Shown here in pieces: positions 53,060 to 64,000 of a stretch of 64,000 nucleotides of DNA; position 1 is the first letter of the stretch, and each line of letters starts with the position of its first letter. The notes beneath the pieces are model-generated. The model was not told where the DNA came from and did no database searches. It worked only from the letters and a program-made list of their open reading frames with translations. The stretch lies in contig CM043951.1 of the NCBI GenBank assembly GCA_014529385.2, forward strand, positions 113,070,469 through 113,134,468. The letters run 5' to 3'. This DNA comes from Adiantum capillus-veneris (taxonomy: Eukaryota; Streptophyta; Polypodiopsida; Polypodiales; Pteridaceae). A program made the position numbers and the translations under genes.

Positions 53060-55300
53060 TAGTGCCTTGTGTGGTAGACCTTGCTAAACTCACAAAAAAT
53101 CCAAGGTAGGAACTTGGTTTTAAGCCTCATGTCCTATACCTTCAAATATAAAATTATGGCCTCTTTCAAATAATATAGATCCTTTAGGGAGAGGCGAAGT
53201 GGACTCAAACCACAATGCTAATCAAGAATCTTGTGAGTGAGGTTCAAACTTAGGTTCGAGCCTCATGTGATAGGTCTCCCTAAACTCACAAAAACTCCAA
53301 ACCAAGAACTTGATTTCAAGCCTCGTGTCCTATACCCTCAAATAAAAAACTATTGCCTCTCTCAAGTAATATGGATCCTTGAGGAAGAGTGTGCTCAAAT
53401 TAGAATGCTAATGAAGAAACTTGACTAGTGAGGCTCGAAATTAAGTTTGAGCCTCATGGGGTAGGCCTTCTTGAACTTGAGAAAAAGGCAAGAACATAGG
53501 CTCAAGCCTCATGTGGCATACCTTCAAATAAAAAACTATAGCCTCTCTCAAGTCGTGTGGATCTTTGAGGGAGAGGCCACCTAGGCTCAAATCACAATGT
53601 TAACACACTTGAGAGTGAGGCTCGAACTTCAGTTCGGCATTGTGTGGTAAATATTCCTTAACTAACAGAAAAGAAGACAAGAAATTGATTTCAAGCATCA
53701 TGTCCTATACCTTCAAAAAAAAAACTATGGCCTCTCTCAAATAATATGGATCCTTGAGGGAGAGTCCAAGGTGGTACAAACCACAATGCTAGTCAAGAAA
53801 CTTGTGAGTGAGGCTCCAACATAGGTTCGAGCCACGTGTAGTAAGTCTCCCTAAACTCACAAAAATTCCAAGGCAAGAACTCAAGTTCAAGACTCATGTC
53901 CTATACCATAAAATAGAAAACTATTGCCTTTCTGAAGTTATATGGATCCTTGAGGGAGAGACCAAGTGGACTCAAATCACAACGCTAGTCAAGAAACTTG
54001 TGAGTGACGCTCATGTGGTAGGCCTTCCTTAACTTGCAAAAAGGAAAGAACATGAGTTCAAGCCTCATGTCATATACCTTAAAATAAAAAACTATGGCCT
54101 CTCTCAAGTCATATGGATCCTTGAGTGAGAGGCCATGTGGGCTCAAACCACAATGCTAGTCAAGACACGTGATTGAGGCTTGAACTTAAGTTCAAGCCCT
54201 CCTTGGTAACTCTTCCTTAACTCACAAAAATTCCAAGTCAAGAAATTGAGTTCAAGCCTCATGTCCTATACCTTCAAATAGAAAACTATGGCCTTTCTTA
54301 AAAAATATGGATCCTTGAGGAGAGACTAAGTGGGTTCAAACCACAATGCTACTCCATAAACTTGTAAGTGAGGCTCAAACTTAGGTTCAAGCCTTGTGTG
54401 GTAGGTCTCCCTAAATTCACAAAAATTGTAAGGCAAGGATGTGAGCTCAAGCCTCATTTTATATACCATCAAATAGAAAACTATTGCCTCTGTCAACTAA
54501 TATGGATCCTTGAGGGAGGGGCCAGATGGGCTCAAACGACAATTCTAGTCAAGACACTTGTGAGTGAGCCTTGAACTTAAGTTTGAGTATTGTGTAGTAA
54601 ACCTTCCTTAACTCACAAAAATTCCAAGGCAAGAACTTGAGTGCAAGACTCATTTCCTGTACCTTCAAATAGAAAACGATGGCCTCTCTCAAATAATCTA
54701 GATCCTTCACTCGGGAGAGGCCATGTGGGCTCAAACCACAATGCTAGTCAAGAAACGTTTGAGTCTTAAATATGAGCCTCATGTGGTAGGCCTTCCTAAA
54801 CTCATAAAATTTGAAGGCAAGAACTTGAGTTCAAGCTTCATGTCTTATACATTCAAATGGGAAAATATGGTCTTTCTTAAGTAATATGGATCCTTGTGGG
54901 AGAGGCCAAGTGGGCTCAAACCACAATGCTAGTCAAGAAACTTGCGAATGAGGCTCAAAATTAAGTTTGAGCCTCGTGTGGTAGGCCAATTAAACTACAA
55001 AAATTTCAAGGCAAGAACTTGAGTTTAAGACTCATGTCCTATACCCTTAAATAGAAAACTATGGTCTCTTTCAAGTAATATTGATCCTTGAGGGAGCTAG
55101 CTAGTCTCGAACCACGTGAAACTTGTGAGTGAGCCTCATGTGATAGACCCTTCTAAACTCACAAAAACAATAGGGTAAGAACTTGAGGTTCGAGCCTAAT
55201 ATACTCCGATTTGTAATTATGTGGCTCAAAAGCATGCCCTTGAAAATGTGGTAGATCCTTCTAAACTCACAAAAAACCAGAGACAAACACTTGTAAGCGC
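53060..55300. repeat. Tandem array of about 190-bp units with two hairpins each
   Basis: About twelve units share AAACTCACAAAAATTCCAAG, CAAGCCTCATGTCCTATACC, AAACTATGGCCTCTCTCAAG and GCTCAAACCACAATGCTAGT. Unit starts near 53089, 53286, 53475, 53668, 53856, 54038, 54223, 54416, 54615, 54803, 54989 and 55156 give spacings of 167-199 bp. Each unit has a hairpin GGCCTCTCTCAA / TTGAGGGAGAGGCC around GGATCC (for example 54096-54134) and a near-palindrome GAGGCTCGAA-TTAA-GTTCGAGCCTC (for example 53430-53455). No ORF is conserved across units. Related but rearranged sequence continues to about 56470. Confidence 0.85.
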
Positions 55301-56499
55301 AAACCTAATCTCAATTCCTCATTTCTTAAAACTTTCAATAGGAAACTATGGCCTCTCTAAGGGAATAATATTGATTCTTGAGGGAGAGGCTCGGTGAGCT
55401 CAAACCACATTTCTAGTCAAGAAACTTGTGAGTGAGGCTCGCTCAAACTTAGGTTTGAGCCTTGTGAGATAGACCCTTCTAAATTGAGGGAGCTAGGTGG
55501 ACTCAAACCACACATGCTGGCAAGAAGCATGATGTGCTCAAATTTGTGAATAGGTGGCTCACAAGCATGCTCTTGAATATAGAGAAGACCCTTATAAAGT
55601 CACAAAAAGAAGAGGCAAGAAGCTGAAGTTGAAGCCTCATGTAAGGGACCCTCCTAAACTTAAAAGAACCTCAAAGCAATAAGTTGAGGCTTGAACTTAA
55701 TTTTGACCCTCATGTGCTTAAATTTGTGAGTAGGTGGCTCACAAGAATGATCCTTCCGAACGCAAAAAAAGTCAGAGGCAAGAAGCTAGAGTATGAACTT
55801 AAGTTTGGGCCGCATGTCCTAAACCTTTTCATAGGAAAATATGGTCTCTCTAAGAAATAATATTGACTGATAAGGGAGAATCCAGGTGGCCTCAAACCAC
55901 AATGCTAATCAAGAAACTTCTGAGTGGGCTTAAGAATCATGTGCTAGACCCTCCTAAAGACAACATGGCAAGAAGCTTAAGTTTGAGCCTCATGTGCTCC
56001 AATTTGTGAATAGGTGGCTCACTAAAATGCTCTTGAACATGTAGAACCTTCCATACTCACAACAGAAGCAAGAAGTTGAAGCTCGATATAGCCTCATATT
56101 CTAAGCATTTACATAGAAAACTATGGTCTCTCTAAAGTAATATTGATTCTTGAGGGAGAGGTCAAGTGGGCTCAAACCATAATGATATCAAGAAACTTGT
56201 GAGTGAGGCTTGAAGTCATGTTCAAGCCTCGTGTGATAGATCCTCCTAGACTCACAAAACTTCAAGGAAAGAAGTAGAGGCCCAAACTTGATTTCTAGCC
56301 TTGATGGCTCACAAGCATGCCCGCAAGCAAGTAGTAGACCATTCTAAACTCACAAAAGTTCAAAGGCAAGAAGTTGAAGCTTGAACTTAAGTTCTAGTCT
56401 CGTGTCCTAAACCTTTACATATGTAAATATAGCCTCTCTAGAATAATATTGATTCTTAAGGGAGAAGCCAAGCCTCAACAATGCTAGTGAAGAAAATTG

Positions 56500-58450
56500 A
56501 AATATTGTTCGGATTGCCATTGTTCCAAGAGTCGACAACAACAAAAAAACGCAGCAGATTTCAAATAAAATAGGCATTTCTCTCATTGGAGAGGGAGGAG
56601 TGGCTCCCTCGACAAACAAATCACATGAAAAATGTATGTGTTCAAAGTGTTGAGGAGGTATGCTTAGTGTCAAGGTGGTTGGAGGACCGGAACCCTCATA
56701 TGTTGGTCAAAGAGGGACAAATGGAGTGCATTTCATAGGGAGTCGAGTGCAACTGTGTCGGCCTATAAGGAGATTCGGTCCTGGGAGGTGGTGTTGAATC
56801 CCATCTACTCATGGTGTGAGCAACACACAACAATGATCTAGCTACATTTGTATCCCGTGGCTATAAGAGTCGATGACCACAAAAAATGCAAAAAATTTCA
56901 TAGAAAATGCACATTCCTCTCAAGGGACGAGCGAGGAGTGGTTCCCTATAACGAAAGCACATGGATTAAATTTTTATAAATTATTGATGAGGCATGTTTT
57001 GTCAATGTGGTCGGATACCCAAAACCCTCATATATTGGGGGGACAAATGGAGTGTGTTTCAAAGGGTGTAGAATGTGGCTGCATTGGTCTATAAGGAGAG
57101 CCGATCTTGGAAAGTGGTGTTGGATCCCATCTACCCATGGCATCAACGTCACACACCAATGATCTGGGTGTGTTTGGATTGTCTTGGCTATAAGAGTGGA
57201 CGGTAATGGGAAAACGCATAACGAATTTCAGACTAAATGTGTATTCGTCTCAATGGCAAACGAGGAGTGAATTTGATGGAAAAAGAAGCACATGGATTGT
57301 ATGTTTTTGGAGTCTTGAGGAGGCATGTTTAGTGTCACGTGCTCGATGGCCCTTAATTCTCTAACGTTGATCAATGAAGGACAAATATAATGCATTTGAG
57401 AGGAAGTTGAGTGAGGCTGCATTGGCCTATAAGGAGAGTCAGTCTTGGCAAGTGTATTTGGATCTCATCTATCCATGGCGTGAAAAACACATATCAATGA
57501 TTTGGCTACATTTGGGTCATCGTGGCTCCAAATGTCGACGGCAACAAAAAAATGTAGTAGATTTCATAGAAAATATACTATCCTCTAATTGGTAGGCAAG
57601 GAGTGGTTCTCTTGGCCAACGAATCACATGGATTGCATGTTTGTAGAGTGTTGAGGAGATATGTTTAGAATCAAGGTGTTCGAACACATAGAACCCTCAC
57701 ATGTTGGTCAAAGAGAGACAAATGGAGTGGGTTTCAAAGGGACCTTAGTGTGACTACATCCACCTATAGGGAGAGCCGGTCTTGGAAAGTGGTGTTGGAT
57801 CCTATCTACCCATGGTGTGAGCATCACACACGAATGATTTGGCTGAGTTTGAATCGCTGTGGATATAAGAGTCGGGGGCGACATAAAAACACATAGAGGA
57901 TTTTAGAGAAAATGCACATTTCTTGTGAGGGCGAGTGAGGAGTGACTCCCTTGGCAAATGAATCACATGGATTGCATGTTTTTAGAGTGTTGAGGAGGTT
58001 CCCATGGTGAACATAACACATAGATTGCATGTTTCTAGAGTGTTGATATGATACATGTTTAGTGTCAAGGTCGCCTAGTCTTCCAGAACCCTGAGATGTT
58101 CATCAAAGAGGACAAATTGAGTGCCTTTTAGAGGGAGTAGAGCAAGACTGTGTCAGCCTATAAGGAGATTTGGTTTTGGTAAGTAAGATTGGATCCCATC
58201 TACATATGGCATGAGCAGCTCACATCAATGATCTGGGTGCATTTGGGTCATTATGGCTCTAAGAGTCGACGGTAACGAAAAAATGTAAACAATGGATTGC
58301 AAAAAAAAAGCACATTCCTCTTATTGGTGAGCAAGGAGTGGTTCCCTTGGAAAAAGAAGCACATGGATTACATGTTTTCAGAGTGTTCAAGAGGTATGTT
58401 TATTGTCAAGGTGGTCAGATGCATGGAACCCTCAGATGTTGGTCAAGGAG
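56500..58450. repeat. Tandem array of about 338-bp units
   Basis: Units carry AAGAGTCGACGGTAACAAAAAAATG (near 56528, 56868, 57191, 57530, 57869 and 58260), a CATTCCTCTCATTGG-GAGGAGTGGTTCCCT block, CACATGGATTGCATG, GTGTTGAGGAGG and GGATCCCATCTACCCATGG. Spacings are about 323-391 bp. Frames inside it are not shared between units, so it is non-coding. Confidence 0.82.
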
Positions 58451-60348
58451 ATCTCGTTTGAAGAGGCCATAGAAAAAAAGTTCGCTCCCTGGACAAAGAA
58501 CTCAAGAAAAATGCTCGCTAAGAAAGCTACTTTTGTGAAGCCATAGAAAGAAGCTCGCTCCATGGACAAAAAGCTCTTTTCATACCCTTTCCCTCTTTCA
58601 TTGTGTTTAGTTCAGTTTCTCTTAAGTGAAGTATAGGAACCTTGTGTTTGTGTGAAGCATTACATCTAAGCTACAATGCACTTCCATTGTACCTGACCCT
58701 TAGTTGGCTTAACCATCAACATCCATCATGTAACATTTAATGGCCTAGTAACTTGTGTGTAGTGGAAAATAGCATGAACATAGTGAGCATTTCATTAGAA
58801 TAGATTCCTAATGAGAATAACAAGAGTGCTTGGGTGGACAGAGCAACAAAAAGTATAACACCTAGTTAGATAGCATGAACAATACCTCAAAAGAGAGAGA
58901 AATTAAACTATTGATAACAATTGAGGACCGGATTTACATGGAGCCGGTCCCCCCTCCAAAAGACTTTATATTATGGTTTCTCCCATCAGGAGAGACATTT
59001 TACAATACAATTCTTTGTGTTCCTTCAATACTAGCTAGTGCAATGAAGATGGAAACTTCATGCACTAAGCAAAACACTTATCGAACACAACAACAATTCC
59101 CTCACCGTCTCAGACCCAAGACCTCACACACCTTCGAAGATGGTGAGAGCTAGCAGGGTATGAGAGTAAATTGAGAGAAAGAAGGAGTATTCTTACGAGA
59201 AAGATGTACATCTCCTCACATAATCACTCATATTAGCATAGCTTAGCTTAGTAATTAGCATGGTAGAGGAGATGAGCATGCATTGAAGCTTGGCTCTTGG
59301 TTGGATTTTCATCACAAATCCAAGAGTTGTTGGTGTAGGCCTCCCTTCTCAGAAGCTTGGAGTAGGTGATAAGCTTTCCATTAAAGCTTGATAAGGAGAG
59401 AGAGAGTCTTCTTAATCCACACATGGACTAATGTGAGTGTGTATGCAGTAATACCTTTAGAAAATCAGTCCCCCTCTCTCTCTTGGTCGACGCCTCTTGC
59501 TATTTTCTCATGCTCACACCCTATTCAACCTCCCTAGACTTAGCCAATGAAAATTAAGCAGCATAAATGATATCCTTCTAGCATGTGTCCCCCTTTCCTC
59601 TTTTTTGAGAGCTTTAGGTAATTAATAAATGCATCTAAACTCTCATTGGACCCCTTTGTCTCCTGGCCAATAGGAATCTTGCAAACCATTGGGCTGTTGA
59701 ATGCTCATTGGACCCCTTGTGAGACTGTTCAATAGTCTTATAGAGAGATTATTTTTTATTGGTTCTTTTATTAAGTGTTTTTAAATTAATTAAACTAGAT
59801 TTACTCTAGCCTAATTCTCATTGGTCCACCTCCAAGGCCATCCAATAGGATTTGAGTACACCTTGTGGGCATCTAGGCTAGGGAGCTAACATGTGTCCCT
59901 CATTCCCTTTGTGTAAAGGTCGCTTGTGTGTCTGTGTGTGAGTTTCTCTCTCATCCCCTACTTCTTGGGATCATCCCCTTCTATGTAGGACTTGAGAAGA
60001 GTTTTTGGGACACACACAAAGCATCCAATTTCCCTAGAGTTTGACCTTTGGACACAACCTTTGAATTTTGAAACGTTAGCATTTTGGAAGTCTTAATGGG
60101 CTGAACCTTAGGGTCTTTTAAGCCTATTGTTGCACATTGCTCTTTTGCAGATGGCCCCCCCTTTGGATCCCTATTTTCCCTCCTTTGGATCCCTACTGTG
60201 GCCGCGGTCTGCCTGCTTAACCAATATTCTATCTTTTTCTCCCCTGGTACTTTCCCATATTAAATGATCAGTTTAACATGAGGAAATCATTTAGGAGAAT
60301 GAGATATTAGCTATTATGACATTAAATTAGATATTGGTTATTATGACA
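58451..60348 (-). other. Spacer, ending in the 3' LTR of the chromovirus
   Basis: The right end GGTTATTATGACA at 60348 abuts the purine tract of the next element, so an LTR ends here (minus strand start TGTCATAATAACC). Its other border is not determinable because the partner LTR is outside the window. The region at 58451-58620 has a short AAGCTCGCTCC(A/C)TGGACAAA direct repeat. No gene is supported; the plus-strand frame at 58875-59153 has no family features. Confidence 0.5.
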
Positions 60349-60765
60349 CTACCTCTCTCTTGAAATCATAGTCGTCCTCGACTATGGGGTAGAGAAGATA
60401 AAGCATATTCACTAGTCCTTTTTCCCATCGGGTAGAGGATCCCTATGTTACCCTATGACATCGTTCCAGAATGGATGACTAGTCCATCTGGTGCTTTAGA
60501 TCCTAAGATGCCGCAAGCATGTCTGCAAATTAGTCCTATCAATCTTCCACAGTAGAGTGACAAGTTCTACCTGGTGTTTGGGAGACGTCGACGTCTCCGC
60601 AAACTTGATGTAATCATGCATACTACTTTATTTTTGTGCACAATAAATAAAAAGAGAGTCTTATAAGACTAAAAAATTGTTCATTTTTAACATTTGTACA
60701 TTTGCTTCCTCTAGGGAAGCATTGTAAGCATTGACAAGGTTTAGGTTATCCTTTAATTGTATGCC

Positions 60766-60900
60766 TTTCATCCATCGAGCATCTTCAAAAGGATAATTCT
60801 TAAACTTAATAAGATATTTTCGGATAGTCTTACCGCCTCTTAATACCTTGTCTTCATGTCGGAGAATGGACTCGAGCTACACCACCTCTTCTTGGTCCTC
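60766..60900 (-). pseudogene. Chromodomain of the chromovirus
   Basis: GGKTIRKYLIKFKNYPFEDA followed by RWM is the chromodomain core (aromatic, LIKFKNYP, Trp), preceded by a TAG near 60880 and an LESILRHEDK segment. It targets integration to marked heterochromatin in intact chromoviruses. Confidence 0.75.
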
Positions 60901-61128
60901 GATCTCCTGTGGGTCTTCAATAGTTGGTTCTTGAGGTGGCTCTCCTTTGTAAGGCTTAAGTAGGCTCACATGGAAATCATTGTGTATGAGCCAATGGCTA
61001 GGAAACTTGAGTTTATAGGCCATCTCATTGATTGGCCTAAGAATCTGGAAGGGACCATAGTACCTTTTTGCTAACTTAGCATAGTACTTTTGGTGTCCCG
61101 TAGGATTCTTGCCCGTTGTGTGCCTTAA

Positions 61129-61783
61129 TCAAGCCTTGGGAAATTTGAGTAGGACCCAATCATTTTCTTCAAAGGATTGGGCTCTTCTGTGCTTGTCAGC
61201 AGTAGCCTTTTGCCTTTGTTGTGAGATAGAGATAGCATACTTAATCTTTTGAAAGAATTCTTGTAGGTCTTGGCTATACTCATCTACAACAAAGATCTTC
61301 CCGTGTACCTTAAGTAGCAAGGGAGTTTTTTATCTTCACTCTATTACCTCAATAGGTGCTTTTCCCGAGGAAGTTGTACAAAGTTATTGTAGGTATACTC
61401 CACTAAGGGTAAGTACTTCTCCCATTGGGATCTTTGATCTACTTTCGTTACATAGGATTTTAGTAGATCAAAAATTGTTAGGTTATCTATTTCACTTTGG
61501 CCACCCGTTTGTAGGTTGAAGAGAAGTTTAGCCTTGTCCCTAAATTCTCAAAGAGACCCTTCCAGAAATTACTGGTCATTCTAGGATCTCTATTTGACAC
61601 TATGGACATTGGCAAGCTATGGTACTTGAAGATTTGTGAAATGAAGAGGGTTGCCATTTGATGGGCTTTGATAGTCTTTTTGACAGATATAAAATGAGCT
61701 TGTTTACTGAACCTGTCTACTATCATCCATATTCCCATATTCCCATGGATAGACTTAGGCAATCCATGGATACGTTCTCCCAT
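61129..61783 (-). pseudogene. Integrase core and C-terminus
   Basis: Core frame 61783-61487 has GLPKSIHGNMGIWMIVDRFS and HFISVKKTIKAH. The second catalytic position reads SNRDPRM with Asn where SDRD is expected, and the region with the third acidic residue is frameshifted. The C-terminal frame 61320-61129 has ISISQQRQKATADKHRRAQS and WVLLKFPKA. A degenerate HHCC finger with CVVCQK lies just upstream at about 61840-61990. Confidence 0.75.
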
Positions 61784-61956
61784 GGTGAATTAGGGATTGG
61801 CAAAGGTTGAAGCAATCTAGGTTGCTTCCCTCTATCAAACTTTGTCTTTTGGCATACCACACATTTAGAAACATACTCTTGTATGTTTTCTTTCATGGTA
61901 GGCTAATAGAGATATGTTTCAATCCCTTTTTGGGTAGACTGAATCCCTCTATGCCC

Positions 61957-62792
61957 TCAATAAGGAGGAGCATGAGATCCATACATTACTTTCTCACGTA
62001 ATGAGCTAGTAACACATAGTCTATTGCCATAGAGAAGATAACCATCTTGTAAAGTAAATGCTTCCTCTTTCTTCCCTAATGCAAGGGCTGAAATCACATC
62101 TCTAAAATTGGGATCAATAGCATACTCATCTATCATAGAAGATATATCATTGTGAGTTGCTATGGAAACCGCATTCACTCTCGTCCATCTTGAGAGTGCA
62201 TTGGCTACTTGATTATGCTCGCCAGCAATGTGAGCAATATGAAAATGAAATTGCGAAAGGAAAATTTTCCACCTCATTTGTTTGTCAGAGAGCTTGGTCT
62301 ACGTCTTGAAGTACTTAAGACTTTGGTAATCCGTTCGTAGAATGAAAGGAGTCCCCCATAAATAGTGCTTCCATGAGTCTAAGGCATGTAGAACTACGAG
62401 GAGTTTCTTTTCATATATGCGTAGAGCTTGATCAACAAGGTTGAGCCTTCGACTTTCATAGGCTATAGCGTGCCGTTCTTGGAGCAAAAGAACTCCAAGG
62501 CAATCACCACAAGCATCACATTGGACCTCAAATGGCTTTGAGAGATCCGGTAGTGGCACTGGCTGAGAGATAAGATTTTCTTTAAGCTTTTCGAAAGCAT
62601 TGTTCTCCTTGGTAGACATGTATACCTAAATTTTTTCTTTGTTAGGTCATGTAATGGTCCTGCTATTAGTGAGAACTTTTCTATGAAGCGTCTATAGTAT
62701 GCACACATATCTATAGAGCTTCTTAGTTCATGAAGATTGTTTGATTTATGCCATCCTTTTATTACCTCGAATTTTGATGGATCCATTTGCAT
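61957..62792 (-). pseudogene. RT connection and RNase H
   Basis: Overlapping frames give the RT thumb/connection (WHKSNNLHELRSSIDMCAYY) and RNase H. The latter keeps VQCDACGDCLGVLLLQ (Asp), IYEKKLLVVLHALDSWKHYL (Glu) and LRTDYQSLKYF (Asp), so the acidic triad is intact. The next frame (62277-61957) begins MRWKIFLSQFHFHIAHIAGE and runs toward the integrase finger. Breaks lie near 62290, 62460 and 62620. Confidence 0.8.
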
Positions 62793-62900
62793 GCCATCTT
62801 GAGAGATAATGTAACCTAGATACTGAATCTCTTACAAGAAAAAATCACTTTTCTTTCGATTAACATAAAGTTTATTCTCTCTTAGAACTTATAATATTAT

Positions 62901-63500
62901 CTAGAGGTGTTGCTTATGTTCGTCTAATGAATTAGAGTAGATGATGATATCATCAAAGTACACTCCAGTAAAGGTTCGGTGAGGCCGGAATAGCTTCTCC
63001 ATCAAGCGGTTGAATGTGGTTGGTACATTGGTCAAGCCAAAAGGCATGACAATATATTCGTAAATACCAAATGTAGTGCGAAATGCGGTCTTTAAAATAT
63101 CTTGATCAACTATCCTTATTTGATGATAGCCACTTTTTAGGTCAATCCTACTGAAGTAGGTCGATCCTTGTAGCTTATCAAATAGGTCTTCTACCCATGG
63201 AATGGGAAACCTATTCTTGATAGTGATCCTATTTAGTGCTCTATAGTCAACACACATACGATATGTGTCGTCTTTCTTTTGCACTAATAGCACAGGTGGG
63301 CAATATGGAGATGATCTAGGCCTAACCATGCCTTTCTCAACTAACTCATGCACTTGCTGCATAATCTCCTTTTGTTGAGCCTTGAGAAACTCTATAAGGA
63401 GGTTTATTAGGCAGTGAGCTTTCTGGAAGAAGTTCAATTGCATGGTCATCATTGCCTCATTTAGGAGGTAGCTCACAAGGGATGTCCTCAATAAATACAT
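62901..63500 (-). pseudogene. Reverse transcriptase core
   Basis: The 199-codon frame has VRPRSSPYCPPVLLVQKKDD, YRMCVDYRALNRITIKNRFP, FSRIDLKSGYHQIRI, YIVMPFGLTNVPTTF and the catalytic box YFDDIIIYS near residue 180. All palm motifs of a Ty3 RT are present. It is cut off from the connection domain by a stop near 62900. Confidence 0.87.
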
Positions 63501-63701
63501 CTTGAAACCCCTTGAGAAAATTGGATAACTCTAATTCTTTGTGATTGTTTATGTTTTCTTTTGTTAAAGCATTAGGTTCATTTGAGAATCTTTAACAAAA
63601 GTCATGTACACAGAAATAGAGCTCTTTATTGACTTGTTAAAAGCTTGCGTATGTACAATGGGTATGGTGTTACCCATTTGCTTAGCATCTATGTACATAT
63701 C

Positions 63702-63962
63702 CTATTCCCTGAACCTAAAGTAGATTCTCCTTTCACGGAATTTAACATTGGTAGCCATGAGATCAAACCATGGTGCCCCTAGGATTACATCCTCATTCTT
63801 GAGAGGAGAGATAAAGAAGTCCTCTTTGTCCACATAGCTTTGAACACGGAGCCTTAATTTCTTGATTAAGGGAGTGATTGAAGCTTCTTGACCCTTGAAA
63901 GCATCATCTACGGGTAGGACATCTCCCATCTCGTAAGCTTGTATGCCTAGCTTGGTGGCCAA
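63702..63962 (-). pseudogene. Protease, C-terminal part
   Basis: The start MATKLGIQAYEM follows the position of the active-site Asp, and DVILGAPWFDLM is the conserved C-terminal Gly motif of Ty3 proteases. The active-site segment should lie just right of 63962, at the window edge. Confidence 0.72.
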
Positions 63963-64000
63963 CTTTGTGGATATGAAATTGTGAGTAGAACCAGGGTCAA

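Larger units (their letters stand above)
60349..64000 (-). mobile_element. Ty3 chromovirus, decayed, partial
   Basis: Read leftward from the window edge: protease end, RT, RNase H, integrase, chromodomain, then the purine tract AAGAGAGAGGTAG (60349-60361) and LTR. Stops and frameshifts break every domain. Gag and the 5' LTR lie beyond 64000. Confidence 0.85.

Noticed and set aside
53060-55300. tRNA-like T-arm sequences (GTTCGAGCC) in the 190-bp units
   Set aside because: They are half of a palindrome, and no D arm, anticodon arm or acceptor pairing surrounds them.
58875-59153. Plus-strand frame of 92 codons
   Set aside because: No motif, no promoter and a location in the probable LTR or spacer of a minus-strand element.

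Overview
This window is nuclear DNA from a plant with a large, repeat-rich genome. It is built almost entirely of nested and decayed transposable elements, and I found no intact single-copy host gene and no tRNA or rRNA gene. Plant origin rests on the primer sites (tRNA-Asp, initiator tRNA-Met), an Athila-like element, a dual-RNase-H (Tat-type) Ty3 element, a chromovirus and short GT-AG introns. A Penelope-like element and a piggyBac-type MITE suggest a non-angiosperm vascular plant (fern, lycophyte or conifer), but that is a weak inference.

Layout, left to right. (1) A Copia element on the minus strand (LTR 16671-16914, PBS 16657-16668, gag from 15507) has its gag split by a 15,030-bp Athila-like element (194-15223, minus strand). 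The Athila-like element has 1,071-bp LTRs, a tRNA-Asp PBS, a PPT, gag and protease but no visible RT or integrase. Its 6-kb leader holds about seven diverged 298-bp units, each carrying a conserved palindrome around TCTATCGCGATAGA. (2) From 16920 to 37950 lies a large DNA transposon with about 27-bp terminal inverted repeats. It encodes a DDE-like transposase (plus), an unknown protein (minus), a histone-H3-like/Ulp1-protease/SPKK-tail protein (plus) and a second unknown protein (minus). The middle two genes face away from a divergent promoter with two TATA boxes, four G-boxes and many CGCGATA repeats. (3) Inside it sit a Tat-type Ty3 retrotransposon (22521-32616) whose gag is itself split by a fold-back element (about 25300-26655), and a piggyBac-type MITE (36302-37624) with TTAA target sites. 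(4) A Penelope-like RT pseudogene (minus, 39.5-40.7 kb and 52.35-52.5 kb) is split in frame by an 11.6-kb LTR element (40746-52345) with exact GGCTT target duplications. That element has 4.2-4.8-kb LTRs filled with 150-bp tandem repeats, and only gag and chromodomain remnants inside. (5) Two tandem arrays follow: about 190 bp per unit at 53.06-55.3 kb and about 338 bp per unit at 56.5-58.45 kb. (6) A decayed chromovirus on the minus strand (60349 to the window end) closes the window.

The most interesting locus is the transposon gene at 32683-34714. It joins a canonical H3 N-terminal tail and a partial, CENH3-like histone fold to a SUMO-protease-like domain and an H1-like run of SPTKK/SPAKGK motifs. 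It now carries stop codons and frameshifts, so the copy here looks dead. Its architecture nevertheless suggests that the transposon family once encoded a chromatin-acting protein. The other strong candidates are the 298-bp palindrome array, the leader module shared by a Copia and a Ty3 element, and the giant LTRs with higher-order repeat structure and an LTR-borne coding exon.
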